Source: Ruegeria_C sp040830705 (GTDB lineage Bacteria > Pseudomonadota > Alphaproteobacteria > Rhodobacterales > Rhodobacteraceae). From it: a stretch of 64,000 nucleotides of DNA. Numbering within the stretch: the stretch's first letter is position 1; each line of letters begins with the position of its first letter. Of this stretch, positions 53,311 through 62,081 are shown piece by piece. Made by a program: the position numbers and the translations under genes. The notes under the pieces were generated by a model that saw only the letters and a program-made list of their open reading frames with translations, searched no databases and had not been told where the DNA came from. The DNA is taken from the NCBI GenBank assembly GCA_040830705.1, contig JBFOME010000008.1:62001-126000 (forward strand), written 5' to 3'.

Positions 53311-54144
53311 TCAGATTTCGACGGGGTCGGCCTTTGCCAGCGCGTCAAGCTTCATCAGGGTTTCGATGAGTTTGGGCATATGATCCAGATAGATCATGTT
53401 TGGTCCGTCGCTAGGGGCATTGTCAGGGTCCTGATGCGTTTCCATGAAGACCGCTGCTGTTCCGATGGCCACCGCGGCGCGGGCCATCACCGGCGCGAAT
53501 TCGCGCTGCCCGCCCGAAGATCCGCCTTTTCCGCCGGGTTGAGCGACGGCATGGGTGGCGTCCATAACGACCGGATAGCCGGTCTGTGCCATTATCGGCA
53601 ACGAGCGCATGTCGGCTACCAATGTGTTGTATCCAAACGAGGCGCCGCGTTCGGTCAGCAGGATGCGTTCATTGCCCGTGCTTTCAACTTTGGTGACGAT
53701 ATTTGTCATCTCCCACGGTGCCAGAAACTGACCTTTCTTTACGTTGACCGCGGCGCCCGATTTTCCGGCCGCAAGCAACAGGTCGGTCTGACGGCACAGA
53801 AATGCCGGGATTTGCAGAATATCGACGGCCTGCGCCGCCTGGGCGCATTGCGCCTCGGAGTGCACATCGGTCAGCACCGGCACATCCATCCTCTTTCGAA
53901 TATCGGCCAGCACCTGAAGCCCGGCCTCGATCCCCATACCGCGCGCGCCGCTCAGCGAGGTGCGGTTGGCCTTGTCATAACTTGCCTTGAAGACGTACTG
54001 AGCGCCGTGTTCGGCGCAGATTTCCTTCATACGGCCCGCGATCATCTGGGCATGATCAGCACTTTCCAGTTGGCAGGGTCCCGCGATGACGGTCAGCGGG
54101 CGGTCATTGCCGATGCTCAGATCGGCCACTTGCACATGTTTCAT
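53311..54144 (-). CDS. kdsA: 3-deoxy-8-phosphooctulonate synthase (Kdo-8-phosphate synthase)
   Basis: Condenses arabinose 5-phosphate with phosphoenolpyruvate to Kdo 8-phosphate. The 277 residues are normal length: LTVIAGPCQLESADHAQMIA, FKASYDKANRTSLSGARGMG, PVLTDVHSEAQ, FLCRQTDLLLAAGKSGAAVN, FGYNTLVADMRSLPIM and MDATHAVAQPGGKGG. A Cys in GPCQLE marks the metal-dependent type. Directly downstream of kpsE (3-base gap), so this copy probably supplies Kdo to the capsule linker; it could also be the only copy serving LPS. Confidence 0.96.
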   Translation of the reverse strand: MKHVQVADLSIGNDRPLTVIAGPCQLESADHAQMIAGRMKEICAEHGAQYVFKASYDKANRTSLSGARGMGIEAGLQVLADIRKRMDVPVLTDVHSEAQCAQAAQAVDILQIPAFLCRQTDLLLAAGKSGAAVNVKKGQFLAPWEMTNIVTKVESTGNERILLTERGASFGYNTLVADMRSLPIMAQTGYPVVMDATHAVAQPGGKGGSSGGQREFAPVMARAAVAIGTAAVFMETHQDPDNAPSDGPNMIYLDHMPKLIETLMKLDALAKADPVEI

Positions 54145-54147
54145 GGT

Positions 54148-55734
54148 CTATGAAGATACCTGTTCTCGAAGGATCGACGCGGTAAGCGAGATCATCAGGT
54201 AGATACCAGCAAAGACCAGGAATGCCAAAATCGTATTTTCGAACTTGCGCGGATGGCTGGGTTCCTGGCTGGGCACCGGGTTGACGGACACAGTAAGGTA
54301 GCGCACCTGCCGGTTTGCCTCCATCCGCGTGGTTTCCATCTGTTGCAGGGCCGATTGCAACATCAGGTCGCGCGATGCCAGGTCCGCCTGCGCCATCTGT
54401 ATTCGCACGCTCAACTGTGCCAGCGAATTCTCGCCATCCGAGGCGTCCACCATTTCGGCGTTGAGCGCATCAAGCAAGGTTTGCAGTCGGTTGATATCGG
54501 CCTGTGTGCCTTCCACCTTGGCGCGGTTGGGCCGAGTGTTGTCCAGCAGGGCCGCCAATTGCAGCTCCTTTTCCTGCAGCTCCAACTCAACCGTATTGAT
54601 ACGGCCCCTCAGCCCTGCTATCACGCCCTGAGGATCCAGAACTGCGCCTTTAATTTGTAGTTGAACCAGCGCCTCCTGCGCGTTGCGCCGTTCTTGCTGC
54701 GCACTCTCGAAGCTTTCGCGTGCCTCGCGCATCTGATCGTCGCGCTTTTGTCCCGACAGATCATTCACGCGATCCTCGGCATAGCCCAGAAGGCTCTCGG
54801 AAAACTCTGTCGCTGTTTCCGGGTCCGCTGCACTGACCTCCATCCGGATCACGCCTTCGGTAGGGTCATAACCGATGGTTACGATCCGTGAGTAGGTCTT
54901 GTAGGCTTTTTCGTTTGTGGCGTCCGGCGAAAGGCGCTGGATCGGGTCGATCCAATCCTGCGAGAAATGCGACTTGAACCCGCGATCGCGGTCCAGAAGC
55001 AGCATTGCTTCTTTCGATTCCAGAAAGGACTGAACCGATATCGAATCCTGCCCGGTTGCAAATTGGGTACCGGCAAACAGACCCCCGACGCTGGCGCCGC
55101 CACCATCGGCTTGCAGGATCACAAACTCGGATTTGGTTGAGTACATCGGCGTCGCAATATTGTAGAAATACCAGCCCACGATCGCGGTCGGCAGCAGCAC
55201 GAAAAATGCCAGCCGTGTCATCAGCATCATCAACTTGCGGCGGCGGCGGCGGGCGATGTCGCGCTGGATTTCGGTGATTTCCATTTCCCGGCGCTGTGCC
55301 GGGCTCATGTCCGGCGCGGGGAGATTGTGCTGGCCGGGCTCCACGGTTTGCGGCAGCTGCACTTGCTGTCGCGCCTTGCCAGAGGCCTGGTCCCTATCAG
55401 GCTCTGCCTCGTCCTGCGGCACGACGAGTTCGAGCAGGTTCGGACGCCTGAAGGGTTCGATCCCCTTCTCGCGCAGCAGCCTGACCGCATCATAATCGGA
55501 TGCGGCGGGCAGGTTGTGTTTTTGCGCCATCCGCCGCGCCATCCGCAACTGACGACCGGTCAGACCTTCGCGCTTGATGGCGTCGATGTCGGTCTGGACA
55601 GTGCTATCCGGCATGGCGCCCTGCTCCGGAAGGGGCGCTTCAGCCTTGCTGTCGGCCTCGGGTGACTCGGGCCCCGCGCGACTGGTTCCAGTGCGCCGGA
55701 TGCGAAATTTTCTAGCCTTGGGTTTCGTAGTCAT
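54148..55734 (-). CDS. kpsE: Capsule polysaccharide export inner-membrane protein (KpsE-like)
   Basis: A 528-residue Wzz/PCP-type protein. A basic, low-complexity cytoplasmic N-terminus of about 165 residues precedes membrane helix 1 (about 169-191, LMTRLAFFVLLPTAIVGWYF), a periplasmic region with coiled coil (ARESFESAQQERRNAQEALV and so on), and a C-terminal helix (FENTILAFLVFAGIYLMISL). The architecture fits KpsE/RkpR of ABC-dependent capsule export; the N-terminal extension is much longer than in E. coli (382 residues in all). The ATG at 55734 lies inside the 3' end of kpsT (23-base overlap). Confidence 0.87.
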   Translation of the reverse strand: MTTKPKARKFRIRRTGTSRAGPESPEADSKAEAPLPEQGAMPDSTVQTDIDAIKREGLTGRQLRMARRMAQKHNLPAASDYDAVRLLREKGIEPFRRPNLLELVVPQDEAEPDRDQASGKARQQVQLPQTVEPGQHNLPAPDMSPAQRREMEITEIQRDIARRRRRKLMMLMTRLAFFVLLPTAIVGWYFYNIATPMYSTKSEFVILQADGGGASVGGLFAGTQFATGQDSISVQSFLESKEAMLLLDRDRGFKSHFSQDWIDPIQRLSPDATNEKAYKTYSRIVTIGYDPTEGVIRMEVSAADPETATEFSESLLGYAEDRVNDLSGQKRDDQMREARESFESAQQERRNAQEALVQLQIKGAVLDPQGVIAGLRGRINTVELELQEKELQLAALLDNTRPNRAKVEGTQADINRLQTLLDALNAEMVDASDGENSLAQLSVRIQMAQADLASRDLMLQSALQQMETTRMEANRQVRYLTVSVNPVPSQEPSHPRKFENTILAFLVFAGIYLMISLTASILREQVSS

Positions 55735-56371
55735 AGAGTTGCTTCGCTTCTTCCAAGGTGTCGAACATGTACAGCTGACCATCCAGCAGGACTGCAGCCT
55801 GCCGGGCAAATTTCTCAAGCACAGCGGGGCTGTGGGAAACGATCACGATCGTGGTTGTGCGCAGGCGTTCCTGCAGAATGGCTCCGGCCTTGCGGTTGAA
55901 CTCCACGTCGGTGGAGCCGGGCATGCCCTCATCGATGAGGTACATGTCGAAATCCAGAGCCAGCATAAGCGCAAAAGAAAACCGTGCGCGCATCCCTGAG
56001 GAATATGTGCCGACCGGTTGGTCGAAATACTCATCCAGATCGCAGAGCCAGCGGCAATAAGCTTCGACATAGTCGGGGTCCATGCCATAGAGCCGGGCGA
56101 TGAAGCGGCAGTTTTCCATCGCGGAAATGCGTGAGACCACGCCGCCCATGAAGCCCAGCGGAAACGAGATGTTGCACTCGCGGCGGATCATGCCCTCATC
56201 AGGTTTTTCCAGCCCGGCGATCATGTTGATGAGTGTGGTTTTCCCGGTGCCGTTCGGGGCCAGCACGCCCAGCGATTTCCCCATCTCGACACGGAACGAC
56301 ACCCGGTCCAGGATCACCTTGCGCTGGGTTCCCGTCCAGAAGGACTTGCTGACAGTGTCAAATTCAAGCAT
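55712..56371 (-). CDS. kpsT: Capsule polysaccharide ABC transporter ATP-binding protein (KpsT-like)
   Basis: A 219-residue ABC ATPase, exactly KpsT size. Walker A is LGVLAPNGTGKTTLINMIAG, the signature YSSGMRARFSFALMLALD, and Walker B MYLIDEGMPGSTDVEF, followed by the H-loop VSHSPAVLEKF. It would power export of a lipid-linked capsule across the inner membrane with KpsM. kpsM is not next to it: the 230 bases upstream hold no ORF and then the GMC gene ends. First gene of kpsT-kpsE-kdsA-phosphomannomutase. Confidence 0.92.
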   Translation of the reverse strand: MLEFDTVSKSFWTGTQRKVILDRVSFRVEMGKSLGVLAPNGTGKTTLINMIAGLEKPDEGMIRRECNISFPLGFMGGVVSRISAMENCRFIARLYGMDPDYVEAYCRWLCDLDEYFDQPVGTYSSGMRARFSFALMLALDFDMYLIDEGMPGSTDVEFNRKAGAILQERLRTTTIVIVSHSPAVLEKFARQAAVLLDGQLYMFDTLEEAKQLYDYETQG

Positions 56372-56604
56372 CGGTGGTCTGCTTTGGCCTGCGTCGTTCA
56401 GTTGGGAACGCGGTTGCGAACCCTTTTTGCAATCCCGTTTTCGGGCTTGATGCAGCCTATCGGCTGATATGGGCCACATTATGTCGAAATATGAAACAAA
56501 TAATCAACGCGAAACCGCTCTGCATCGCAGATGTGAACCGCGATGGTTCTATTCGGTTACGGCGCGATTGAACGCCGTGCCCTTTTAGCAACCATCGAGC
56601 GCGG

Positions 56605-58242
56605 TCATCCCGCGCGGATCGCTCTTGCCTCTGTTTCTTCCAAAACGAGGTCGGCGCATCGTTCTCCAAGCATCATCGCAGGCGCATTTGTGTTTCCGGC
56701 GTTGATGTCGGGAACAGCCGACATATCGCACACCCTAAGCCCGTCGATCCCCCGGACGCGCATGCGTGCGTCAAGCACGGCCAGCGTGTCCCCGTCCTTG
56801 CCCATTCTTGCCGTTCCCGCCGGATGATAGTTTGTCTTCACGAAGCGCTTGCAATGCGCGCGCAGGGTATCATCGTCATCTGCTTTTGGTATCACGATCT
56901 CTTTGATGCGCTTTGCCAGGGGGCCGGTCGAAAATGCTTTGCGAAAGAATCTCTGTCCGCGGATCATTTCCGCCATGTCGTCTTCGTGTTTCAACAGGTT
57001 CGGAGAGACGCGGGGCATCGCGTAGGGATCGGCAGAGCGAAGGCGAACTTCGCCGCGGGACTTGGGCTTGACCACCACGGTTGTCACCGTAAGGCCGTAT
57101 CCGTCCGAGACCTCATCAAGCGCATCGCGGTCGAGATAGACGATAGGCACGCAAAAAGCCTGAATTGTTGGCTCGCATTCAGGGTTTGCGGGATTGACGA
57201 AGGCGCCAGCCTCCACCCCAGCAGAGGTAACGGGTCCGCTGCCGAACAGCTTGAACTGGAGGCCATTGCGCAACATTCGCCAACCGTCGCCTTGCTTGAA
57301 ATATCCGTAGGGGCCGTTCGCAAAGGCGGTGATCGGCACCTCGGGGTGATCGATGAGGTTTTGACCAACGCCCGACAGAGGACAGCGAATTTCGATGCCA
57401 TGCGAAGACAAATGATCCTCGGGTCCGATGCCGGAAAGCATTAGGATCTTGGGCGTGACCAGCGCACCGGCGGCGACGATGACCTCACCATCGCAGCGCA
57501 CCTGGTGTTGCCCCGCCTTGTCTCGATACTCAACGCCTACGGCCCGGTCGCCCTCGATTATGATCTTGCTGACTTCCGCATGAAGACGCACGGTCAGAGC
57601 CGAGCTGGAGCTCAACGGGCTGAGAAAGGCGTATGCCGACGAGCTACGTCGACCGGAGCGATTGGTGAATTGGTAAAAGCCGACACCGCGCTGGGTCGGT
57701 CCGTTGAAGTCCGGATTGAACGGCTCACCAAGGGTCTGGACGGACTGCACAAACCATCGCGACATGTCATCAATATGCCCGGGGTCCGAAACCAGCAGTG
57801 GCCCTTCCGTGCCATGCAGGTCGTTAGCAAGGCGGTTGTTGCCCTCCATTCCCACGAAATAGGGCAGAACGTCACCCCATCCCCAGCCCACACCATCGTT
57901 GGTTTCGCGCAGGATGTCGTCCCATGCGTCGTAGTCCGAGGGCCGGCCACGCATATAGACTTGTGCATTAACGGAAGATCCACCCCCCAAGACGTGTCCT
58001 TGAGGAATGTCATGAACCCTTCCATCCAGATGCTCTTGCGGTTCGGTTCGGTGGTAGCGCATGAATTTCGAGCCATTGATCATCTTGAAGATGCCCGGCG
58101 GCATATCAAGAAGCGGGTGGCGGTTGGAGTGTCCCGCCTCCAAAACAAGCACGCGGTGCTTGCCGTTCTTTGCCAGGCGCGCAGCTGCGGCGGCACCGGC
58201 CGAACCGCCGCCGATCACAATATGATCGAAAGTTTCTGTCAT
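56605..58242 (-). CDS. GMC family FAD-dependent alcohol oxidoreductase (choline dehydrogenase-like)
   Basis: A 545-residue flavoprotein: N-terminal FAD site IVIGGGSAGAAAAARLAKNG, GMC signature 1 GHVLGGGSSVNAQVYMRGRP, signature 2 GALVTPKILMLSGIGPE, and the catalytic His region TNYHPAGTARMGKDGDTLAV. It oxidises an alcohol to an aldehyde. It lies 9 bases downstream of the LacI gene and is divergent from the aldehyde dehydrogenase and sugar transporter, so choline is unlikely; a polyol or sugar-derived alcohol is more plausible. Oxidant and substrate are inference. Confidence 0.9.
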   Translation of the reverse strand: MTETFDHIVIGGGSAGAAAAARLAKNGKHRVLVLEAGHSNRHPLLDMPPGIFKMINGSKFMRYHRTEPQEHLDGRVHDIPQGHVLGGGSSVNAQVYMRGRPSDYDAWDDILRETNDGVGWGWGDVLPYFVGMEGNNRLANDLHGTEGPLLVSDPGHIDDMSRWFVQSVQTLGEPFNPDFNGPTQRGVGFYQFTNRSGRRSSSAYAFLSPLSSSSALTVRLHAEVSKIIIEGDRAVGVEYRDKAGQHQVRCDGEVIVAAGALVTPKILMLSGIGPEDHLSSHGIEIRCPLSGVGQNLIDHPEVPITAFANGPYGYFKQGDGWRMLRNGLQFKLFGSGPVTSAGVEAGAFVNPANPECEPTIQAFCVPIVYLDRDALDEVSDGYGLTVTTVVVKPKSRGEVRLRSADPYAMPRVSPNLLKHEDDMAEMIRGQRFFRKAFSTGPLAKRIKEIVIPKADDDDTLRAHCKRFVKTNYHPAGTARMGKDGDTLAVLDARMRVRGIDGLRVCDMSAVPDINAGNTNAPAMMLGERCADLVLEETEARAIRAG

Positions 58243-58251
58243 ATTCTTGCC

Positions 58252-59352
58252 TCAGCTGCGCGGTTTGGGTCCGGTGATCGAGTCCCGTTCCACCAACTCG
58301 CATTCCAGCTTGACCAAGGGGTGCCTTTGGTCACCGGTCGGACCATGAAACAATTGCTCGATCACCCAACGCCCCATCGCGCGGGTCGGCAAGATCATTG
58401 AGGTGAGCGGCGGCGACAAGTGGCGGGCGGTCTCATCATCGTCGAAGCCGATGACGGATACATCTTCCGGAATCGCTAGCCCGAGCTCTTTCAATGCCTC
58501 ATAACATCCGATCGCCATTCGGTCGTTTTGGCAAAAGATGCCGGTCGGTGGGTTGGGCAGCTTCATCAACTTCTGTGTTGCCGCGTAGCCTGTGCTGGGC
58601 AACCAGTTGCCCTCCACAACCAGATCTTCGTCGAACGGTATGTCAGCCGAAGCCAACGCATTGCGATAACCGGTTGTCCGGCCCGCCGCACATTCCATGA
58701 ATGGCTCGCCCGTGATTGTCGCGATCCGTTTATGACCGGCCTTGATCAGCGCATTGGTTGCGGAATGACCCCCAGCAATCTCTCCGGGGATCACTGCCGG
58801 AAAGGAAAGATCGTCGGAAAAACAGTTGAGTAGCAACACCGGCGTAGCGGACTGACGGAGGATCTCCGGTATGACCACGCGGCGGGTAAATACGGTGGCG
58901 TAGATAATGCCGGCAACTTTCTGGTCCAGAAAGAACTGAAGTGTGCTTGGTTCAACATCCGGGTCGTTCTGAGTTTCTGCCAAAAGCACAAGATTTCCGG
59001 TGTCCCGCACGGCTTGCTTGACGCCGTTGAACGCGTTGACCATCTCGGGGCTACTCGCCAGATCGTCCACGACAAATGCGATTGCGTCATCAAGGATTGG
59101 CGACCTGCGATCTTTGATGCTGGGCTTGGCGCTTTGACTGGGAACCGAATATCCAAGCGTTTTGGCGGCATCCAGAACGCGCTTCTTTGTATCCTCGGAA
59201 ATCTTCACCGAGTCGTTCCTGTTAAGAACAATCGACACTGTTGTTTGCGAACATCCCGCCACCCGAGCGATGTCGTGCATGGTCACCCGTTGCCGTCCTG
59301 CGACTTTGCCGACGCCTTTGTGTTGGCCTGGTTTATCTGCGTGTTCATTCAT
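58252..59352 (-). CDS. LacI family transcriptional regulator
   Basis: A 366-residue regulator: the N-terminal LacI helix-turn-helix at about residues 24-45 (VTMHDIARVAGCSQTTVSIV with LNRND), the hinge region, and a periplasmic-binding-protein-like ligand domain (DDAIAFVVDDLASSPEMVNA, TGIFCQNDRMAIGCYEALKE, VSVIGFDDDETARHLSPPLT). It most likely represses the divergent ALDH-ABC operon and its own lacI-GMC operon through the TAATATTA palindromes between them. The ligand is probably the transported sugar or an oxidation product. Confidence 0.93.
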   Translation of the reverse strand: MNEHADKPGQHKGVGKVAGRQRVTMHDIARVAGCSQTTVSIVLNRNDSVKISEDTKKRVLDAAKTLGYSVPSQSAKPSIKDRRSPILDDAIAFVVDDLASSPEMVNAFNGVKQAVRDTGNLVLLAETQNDPDVEPSTLQFFLDQKVAGIIYATVFTRRVVIPEILRQSATPVLLLNCFSDDLSFPAVIPGEIAGGHSATNALIKAGHKRIATITGEPFMECAAGRTTGYRNALASADIPFDEDLVVEGNWLPSTGYAATQKLMKLPNPPTGIFCQNDRMAIGCYEALKELGLAIPEDVSVIGFDDDETARHLSPPLTSMILPTRAMGRWVIEQLFHGPTGDQRHPLVKLECELVERDSITGPKPRS

Positions 59353-59405
59353 CTCATAACCCGATTCCTTGCAGTATTAGTAACCCTCCAAGGCACACCT
59401 CGCAA

Positions 59406-59466
59406 CTAATATTAGTCACCTTAGATAATATTAGTGTTGACTGTGAGATAATATTATTGTTCGAAT
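59406..59466 (+). promoter_or_regulatory. Three TAATATTA operator-like palindromes and a promoter between lacI and the ALDH gene
   Basis: Copies of the perfect palindrome TAATATTA lie at 59407-59414 (extended CTAATATTAG), 59426-59433 and 59449-59456, with centres 19 and 23 bases apart. TTGACT (59437-59442) is a good -35 element; TCGAAT (59461-59466) at 18 bases is the only plausible -10. The third palindrome would lie inside the spacer, the second just upstream of -35, as in LacI-type repression. GTATTAGTAAC near 59373 may be a further half-site towards lacI. Confidence 0.65.
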
Positions 59467-59519
59467 TAGTTGTAGCGGTCGTTTTGCGACTCATCCATTG
59501 CAAGCAGGGAGGGCGGGCA

Positions 59520-60986
59520 GTGCAGTCAGCGCCGGGCATTGTCGAAAAGGCGGATCACCGGTCGATGTATGTCGGCGGTCGCTTCGTCACACTGGATGAT
59601 CCGCTGGTTGCGGTGGAAAATCCCGCGACAGAGGCCGTCATTGCATGCGTCCCAGAAGGAAATGCCGCTCATGCGGATATGGCAGTCGCAGCAGCAAGGG
59701 ACGCGTTTCCAGTTTGGTCCGCGCGCCCTGCGATAGAGCGCGGAAAGGTCATTGCGGCCTTGGCGGATGCAGTCGAGCGAGAAACAGAAAGACTGGCCAC
59801 CCTGGTTACGTCAGAGCAAGGCAAGCCAATATCGCAGGCCAAGGGAGAGGTGGCTGCGGCTGTCACTTTCCTGCGACACGCGGCTGAGCAGGCGCGCAGA
59901 ATCACTGGCGACATCGTGACATCGGATAACCGGTCGGAAGAGATCCAGATCAGGCGTCACCCTTACGGTGTTGTTGTTGCACTCACGGCCTGGAACTATC
60001 CGCTTGCTCTTGCGGCGCGCAAGATTGGGCCGGCGCTGGTTGCCGGGAACACAGTGGTCTTGCTGGGGCACGAAATCACACCCCTTTCCGGTCTCGCGAT
60101 TGCAGAGCTGGCCGATAGGATCGGATTTCCGCCGGGCGTTCTGAATATTGTTACCGGAAAAGGTCCCATCGTTGGTCAAAGGCTGGTCGAACACCCCGAT
60201 ACGGCGCTGGTAACAATGACCGGAAGCACCCGCGCAGGGCGCGAGATATTTCGAACCGCAGCGGATCAGATCAAAATGGTTCGCCTCGAACTGGGGGGTA
60301 AGGCACCGTTCATTGTCATGGAAGACGCAAACATTGATGCAGCGGTCGAGGCGGCGGTGGTTGCGCGTTATACGAATTGCGGTCAGATTTGCACTTGCAA
60401 CGAACGCATGTACCTGCATCGCGCCATTGCCGACCAGTTTCTCGACAAATTCGTCGCGGCATCCAAGGCCCTTACCATCGGGGACCCAATGGCCGATCAC
60501 GACATTGGCCCCAAGGTCAGCCGCGCCGAAGTTTCAAAGGTCACTGAAATGGTGGATCGCGGCATCGCGGAGGGTGCGAAGGTGCTCTTGCCCGGCGGTC
60601 CGCTGACCAGCGGCGATCTCGAAAAAGGGCACTGGATGTCCCCAACCGTTCTTGAAATCTCTGACAACAGCGACGCCATCATGCAGGAAGAGGTCTTTGG
60701 CCCAGTTGTTCCTGCCATGCGGGTTGACGATTTTGACGAGGCAATCGCGCTTGCAAACGATACGTCCTTCGGGCTTTCGGCATATCTGTTCACGTCCAGC
60801 CATCAACACCTGATGGAGGCGCCGCATCGTCTCAAATTTGGCGAACTGTATCTCAACCGCGCGAATGGAGAAGCGGTTCAGGGGTTTCACACCGGCTGGG
60901 GATTGTCTGGCATCGGTGGCGAAGACGGCGCTTACGGTTTCGACGGCTATCTTCGAAAGCAGACAACTTACTTGAATTGGGCATGA
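59520..60986 (+). CDS. Aldehyde dehydrogenase, AldA (lactaldehyde/glycolaldehyde dehydrogenase)-like
   Basis: A 488-residue NAD(P)-dependent dehydrogenase. Catalytic Cys291 lies in NCGQICTCNERMYL and Glu257 in VRLELGGKAPFIVM; TMTGSTRAGREIF is the dinucleotide loop. The C-terminus (GELYLNRANGEAVQGFHTGW, then SGIGGEDGAYGF) closely follows E. coli AldA. The usual KPSE cofactor motif reads LGHE (182-185), so the conserved Lys that contacts the NAD ribose is Leu. GTG 59520 is chosen because AGGGAGG lies 6-7 bases ahead; an ATG 15 codons later is the alternative. It heads the operon with the sugar transporter and probably oxidises the aldehyde made by the GMC enzyme. Confidence 0.9.
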   Translation: MQSAPGIVEKADHRSMYVGGRFVTLDDPLVAVENPATEAVIACVPEGNAAHADMAVAAARDAFPVWSARPAIERGKVIAALADAVERETERLATLVTSEQGKPISQAKGEVAAAVTFLRHAAEQARRITGDIVTSDNRSEEIQIRRHPYGVVVALTAWNYPLALAARKIGPALVAGNTVVLLGHEITPLSGLAIAELADRIGFPPGVLNIVTGKGPIVGQRLVEHPDTALVTMTGSTRAGREIFRTAADQIKMVRLELGGKAPFIVMEDANIDAAVEAAVVARYTNCGQICTCNERMYLHRAIADQFLDKFVAASKALTIGDPMADHDIGPKVSRAEVSKVTEMVDRGIAEGAKVLLPGGPLTSGDLEKGHWMSPTVLEISDNSDAIMQEEVFGPVVPAMRVDDFDEAIALANDTSFGLSAYLFTSSHQHLMEAPHRLKFGELYLNRANGEAVQGFHTGWGLSGIGGEDGAYGFDGYLRKQTTYLNWA

Positions 60987-61039
60987 CCTGATAATTCGCG
61001 GTCAAACGGAGGCGACCGCAACAATAGTGGAGGAGAACT

Positions 61040-62014
61040 ATGAAACGCAGACATCTTTTGATCTCGTCAGTCCTTGCTGGTGCACTTTTGGGCACCACCG
61101 CACTGGCACAGGATCTTCCGCCCTTGGAGCAGAAAGAGCGCTATAAGGTCGGCTTTGCACAGATGGAGTCGAACAACCCCTGGCGTATCGCCGAAACAAA
61201 ATCATTCCACGACACCGCTGACGCCTGCGGCTGGGACTTGATTGCGACGGACGCGGCAGGTTCAGCGGCCAAGCAGGTGGCTGATGTTGACAGTATGATT
61301 GCCCAGGGCATCGATGTCCTTTTCCTGCCACCACGTGAAGAGAAGCCCTTGATCCCTGCGGTGATGAAGGCGCGAGCAGCCGGCATTCCCACCTTCCTTG
61401 TCGACCGTTCGGTGGACCCGGCAGTTGCCAAGCCCGGCGAACATTTCGTCGCCTTCCTAGGATCGGATTTCATCGATCAGGGAAACCGTGCTGCCGGATG
61501 GCTGATGGAGAACTTTGACGGGGACGAAGGCATCATCGTGCAGTTGGAGGGCACAACAGGATCCTCGCCTGCGAACGATCGCAAGAAGGGGTTTGACGAC
61601 GCCATCGCGGCGGATGACCGTTTCACCATTGTCGCGTCGCAAACCGGCGATTTTGCACGTGATCTGGGCCGTCAGGTTATGGAGACGTTGCTTCAGGCCC
61701 ATCCGGACGTGAACGTGGTCTATGCACATAACGACGAAATGGCGATCGGCGCAATCCAGGCGCTGGAGCTGGCAGGTCGTAAACCGGGCGAAGACGTGAC
61801 CATCGTGTCGATTGACGGCACTCGCGATGCCCTTCAGGCCATTATTGACGGAAAAATGGGCGTGACGGTGGAAAGTTCGCCGTTCTTCGGCCCGCTCGCA
61901 TGCGAGGTCATGAAGCAATACGCCGCGGGCGAGGAGATTCCGCAATGGGTTAAGGTCGAAGACCGCATCTTCACCCAGGACAACGCCGCCGATCACATCG
62001 ACGAAGCGTACTGA
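61040..62014 (+). CDS. Sugar ABC transporter substrate-binding protein (YtfQ-like)
   Basis: A 324-residue periplasmic protein with a signal peptide (MKRRHLLISSVLAGALLGTT, cut after ALA). The mature protein begins near QDLPPLEQKERYKVGFAQME and carries VDRSVDPAVA, LEGTTGSSPANDRKKGFDDA, SQTGDFARDLGRQVMETLLQ and VVYAHNDEMAIGAIQALELA, which closely follow E. coli YtfQ, the galactofuranose-binding protein. The real ligand may be another furanose or polyol. GGAGGAG precedes the ATG. An imperfect stem-loop follows the stop. Confidence 0.92.
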   Translation: MKRRHLLISSVLAGALLGTTALAQDLPPLEQKERYKVGFAQMESNNPWRIAETKSFHDTADACGWDLIATDAAGSAAKQVADVDSMIAQGIDVLFLPPREEKPLIPAVMKARAAGIPTFLVDRSVDPAVAKPGEHFVAFLGSDFIDQGNRAAGWLMENFDGDEGIIVQLEGTTGSSPANDRKKGFDDAIAADDRFTIVASQTGDFARDLGRQVMETLLQAHPDVNVVYAHNDEMAIGAIQALELAGRKPGEDVTIVSIDGTRDALQAIIDGKMGVTVESSPFFGPLACEVMKQYAAGEEIPQWVKVEDRIFTQDNAADHIDEAY

Positions 62015-62023
62015 TCCTCCCTG

Positions 62024-62058
62024 GCGGGTGGTGCTGGCAATTTGTTAGTGCCGCCCGC
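62024..62058 (+). promoter_or_regulatory. Stem-loop between binding-protein and ATPase genes
   Basis: GCGGGTGG (62024-62031) pairs with CCGCCCGC (62051-62058), with one G-T pair and a 19-base loop, starting 9 bases after the stop. Such hairpins often stabilise the upstream mRNA so that more binding protein than ATPase is made. No T-tract. Confidence 0.5.
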
Positions 62059-62081
62059 AAATTTCTGGAGTTACAGACCTT

